Shown piece after piece: positions 16,902-16,932 of a stretch of 16,932 nucleotides of DNA. Source of the stretch: Jimgerdemannia flammicorona (taxonomy: Eukaryota; Mucoromycota; Endogonomycetes; Endogonales; Endogonaceae); NCBI GenBank assembly GCA_003990745.1, contig RBNI01002995.1, positions 1-16,932 on the forward strand, written 5' to 3'. Made by a program: the position numbers and the translations under genes. Numbering within the stretch: the stretch's first letter is position 1; every line of letters begins with the position of its first letter. Below the pieces are notes generated by a model that was not told the DNA's origin, searched no databases, and was given only the letters and a program-made list of their open reading frames with translations.

Positions 16902-16914
<13 letters not shown>
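16670..16914 (+). other. 3' flank collinear with the tail and flank of the left LRR gene
   Basis: The order of landmarks matches 3505-4012: ttttagccatccc against ttttagtcatcccc, ccttcatctgcccggacgtc against ccttcatttgccaggacgtc, cctcgcataattttcctcactca against ccccgcacaattttcctcaccc, then the agaatagctattgtag segment and the region before acaacactaccattttt. Here it is untranslated because the frame ends at TAG 16667-16669. No AATAAA is present. Confidence 0.6.

Positions 16915-16932
<18 letters not shown>
16915..16932 (+). repeat. Poly-T run at the window end
   Basis: At least 18 T, cut off by the window edge. It begins exactly where the left paralogue has only five T (ccatttttaaaag near 4008-4020), so the run grew in this copy or the assembly ended in a homopolymer. 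Confidence 0.85.

Overview
The window looks like nuclear DNA from a eukaryote, probably a single-celled protist or an early-diverging fungus. Coding blocks are few and long, and they are separated by about 7.3 kb of gene-poor, repeat-filled DNA. There are long poly-T runs, decayed satellite-like arrays, a Kozak-like start context (A at -3) at position 11302, and no Shine-Dalgarno-type operon structure. The lineage cannot be named from the sequence alone.

Layout. (1) 1-1476: a minus-strand coding region (about 1221 to 124) with eukaryote-like codon use. It is interrupted by an in-frame TGA and an in-frame TAG, and its product is unrecognised. (2) 1477-4016: a plus-strand leucine-rich-repeat (LRR) gene built of 28-residue RI/NLRC3-type units. 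It is a 5'-truncated paralogue of the gene at the right end. Its open frame runs on into a proline/histidine-rich tail encoded by a minisatellite. (3) 4017-11301: intergenic DNA. It holds two poly-T or purine simple repeats and a diverged tandem duplication of about 1.48 kb (about 6205-7545 and 7683-9085). Each copy carries the wreck of a kinesin-light-chain-like TPR exon and two satellite-like arrays that are partly reverse complements of each other. A compact 51-nt multi-stem structure can be drawn at 9960-10010. (4) 11302-16669: a large receptor-like gene, broken by a one-base phase change near 12765. It encodes an alpha-helical N-terminus, a first type II PI4-kinase-like domain, a second one, and about 18 LRR units. 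(5) 16670-16932: a 3' flank collinear with that of the left LRR gene, ending in poly-T at the window edge.

The main result is the architecture at 11302-16669: two tandem PI3/4-kinase-fold domains, with matching catalytic motifs at identical spacing, joined to an RI-type LRR array. The same LRR and 3' flank are duplicated in direct orientation about 13.4 kb away without the kinase domains. I infer an NLR-like sensor family in which the usual NACHT or NB-ARC switch is replaced by lipid-kinase-like domains, diversifying by tandem duplication and repeat recombination. The domain calls rest on motifs visible in the translation. The sensing role is inference.
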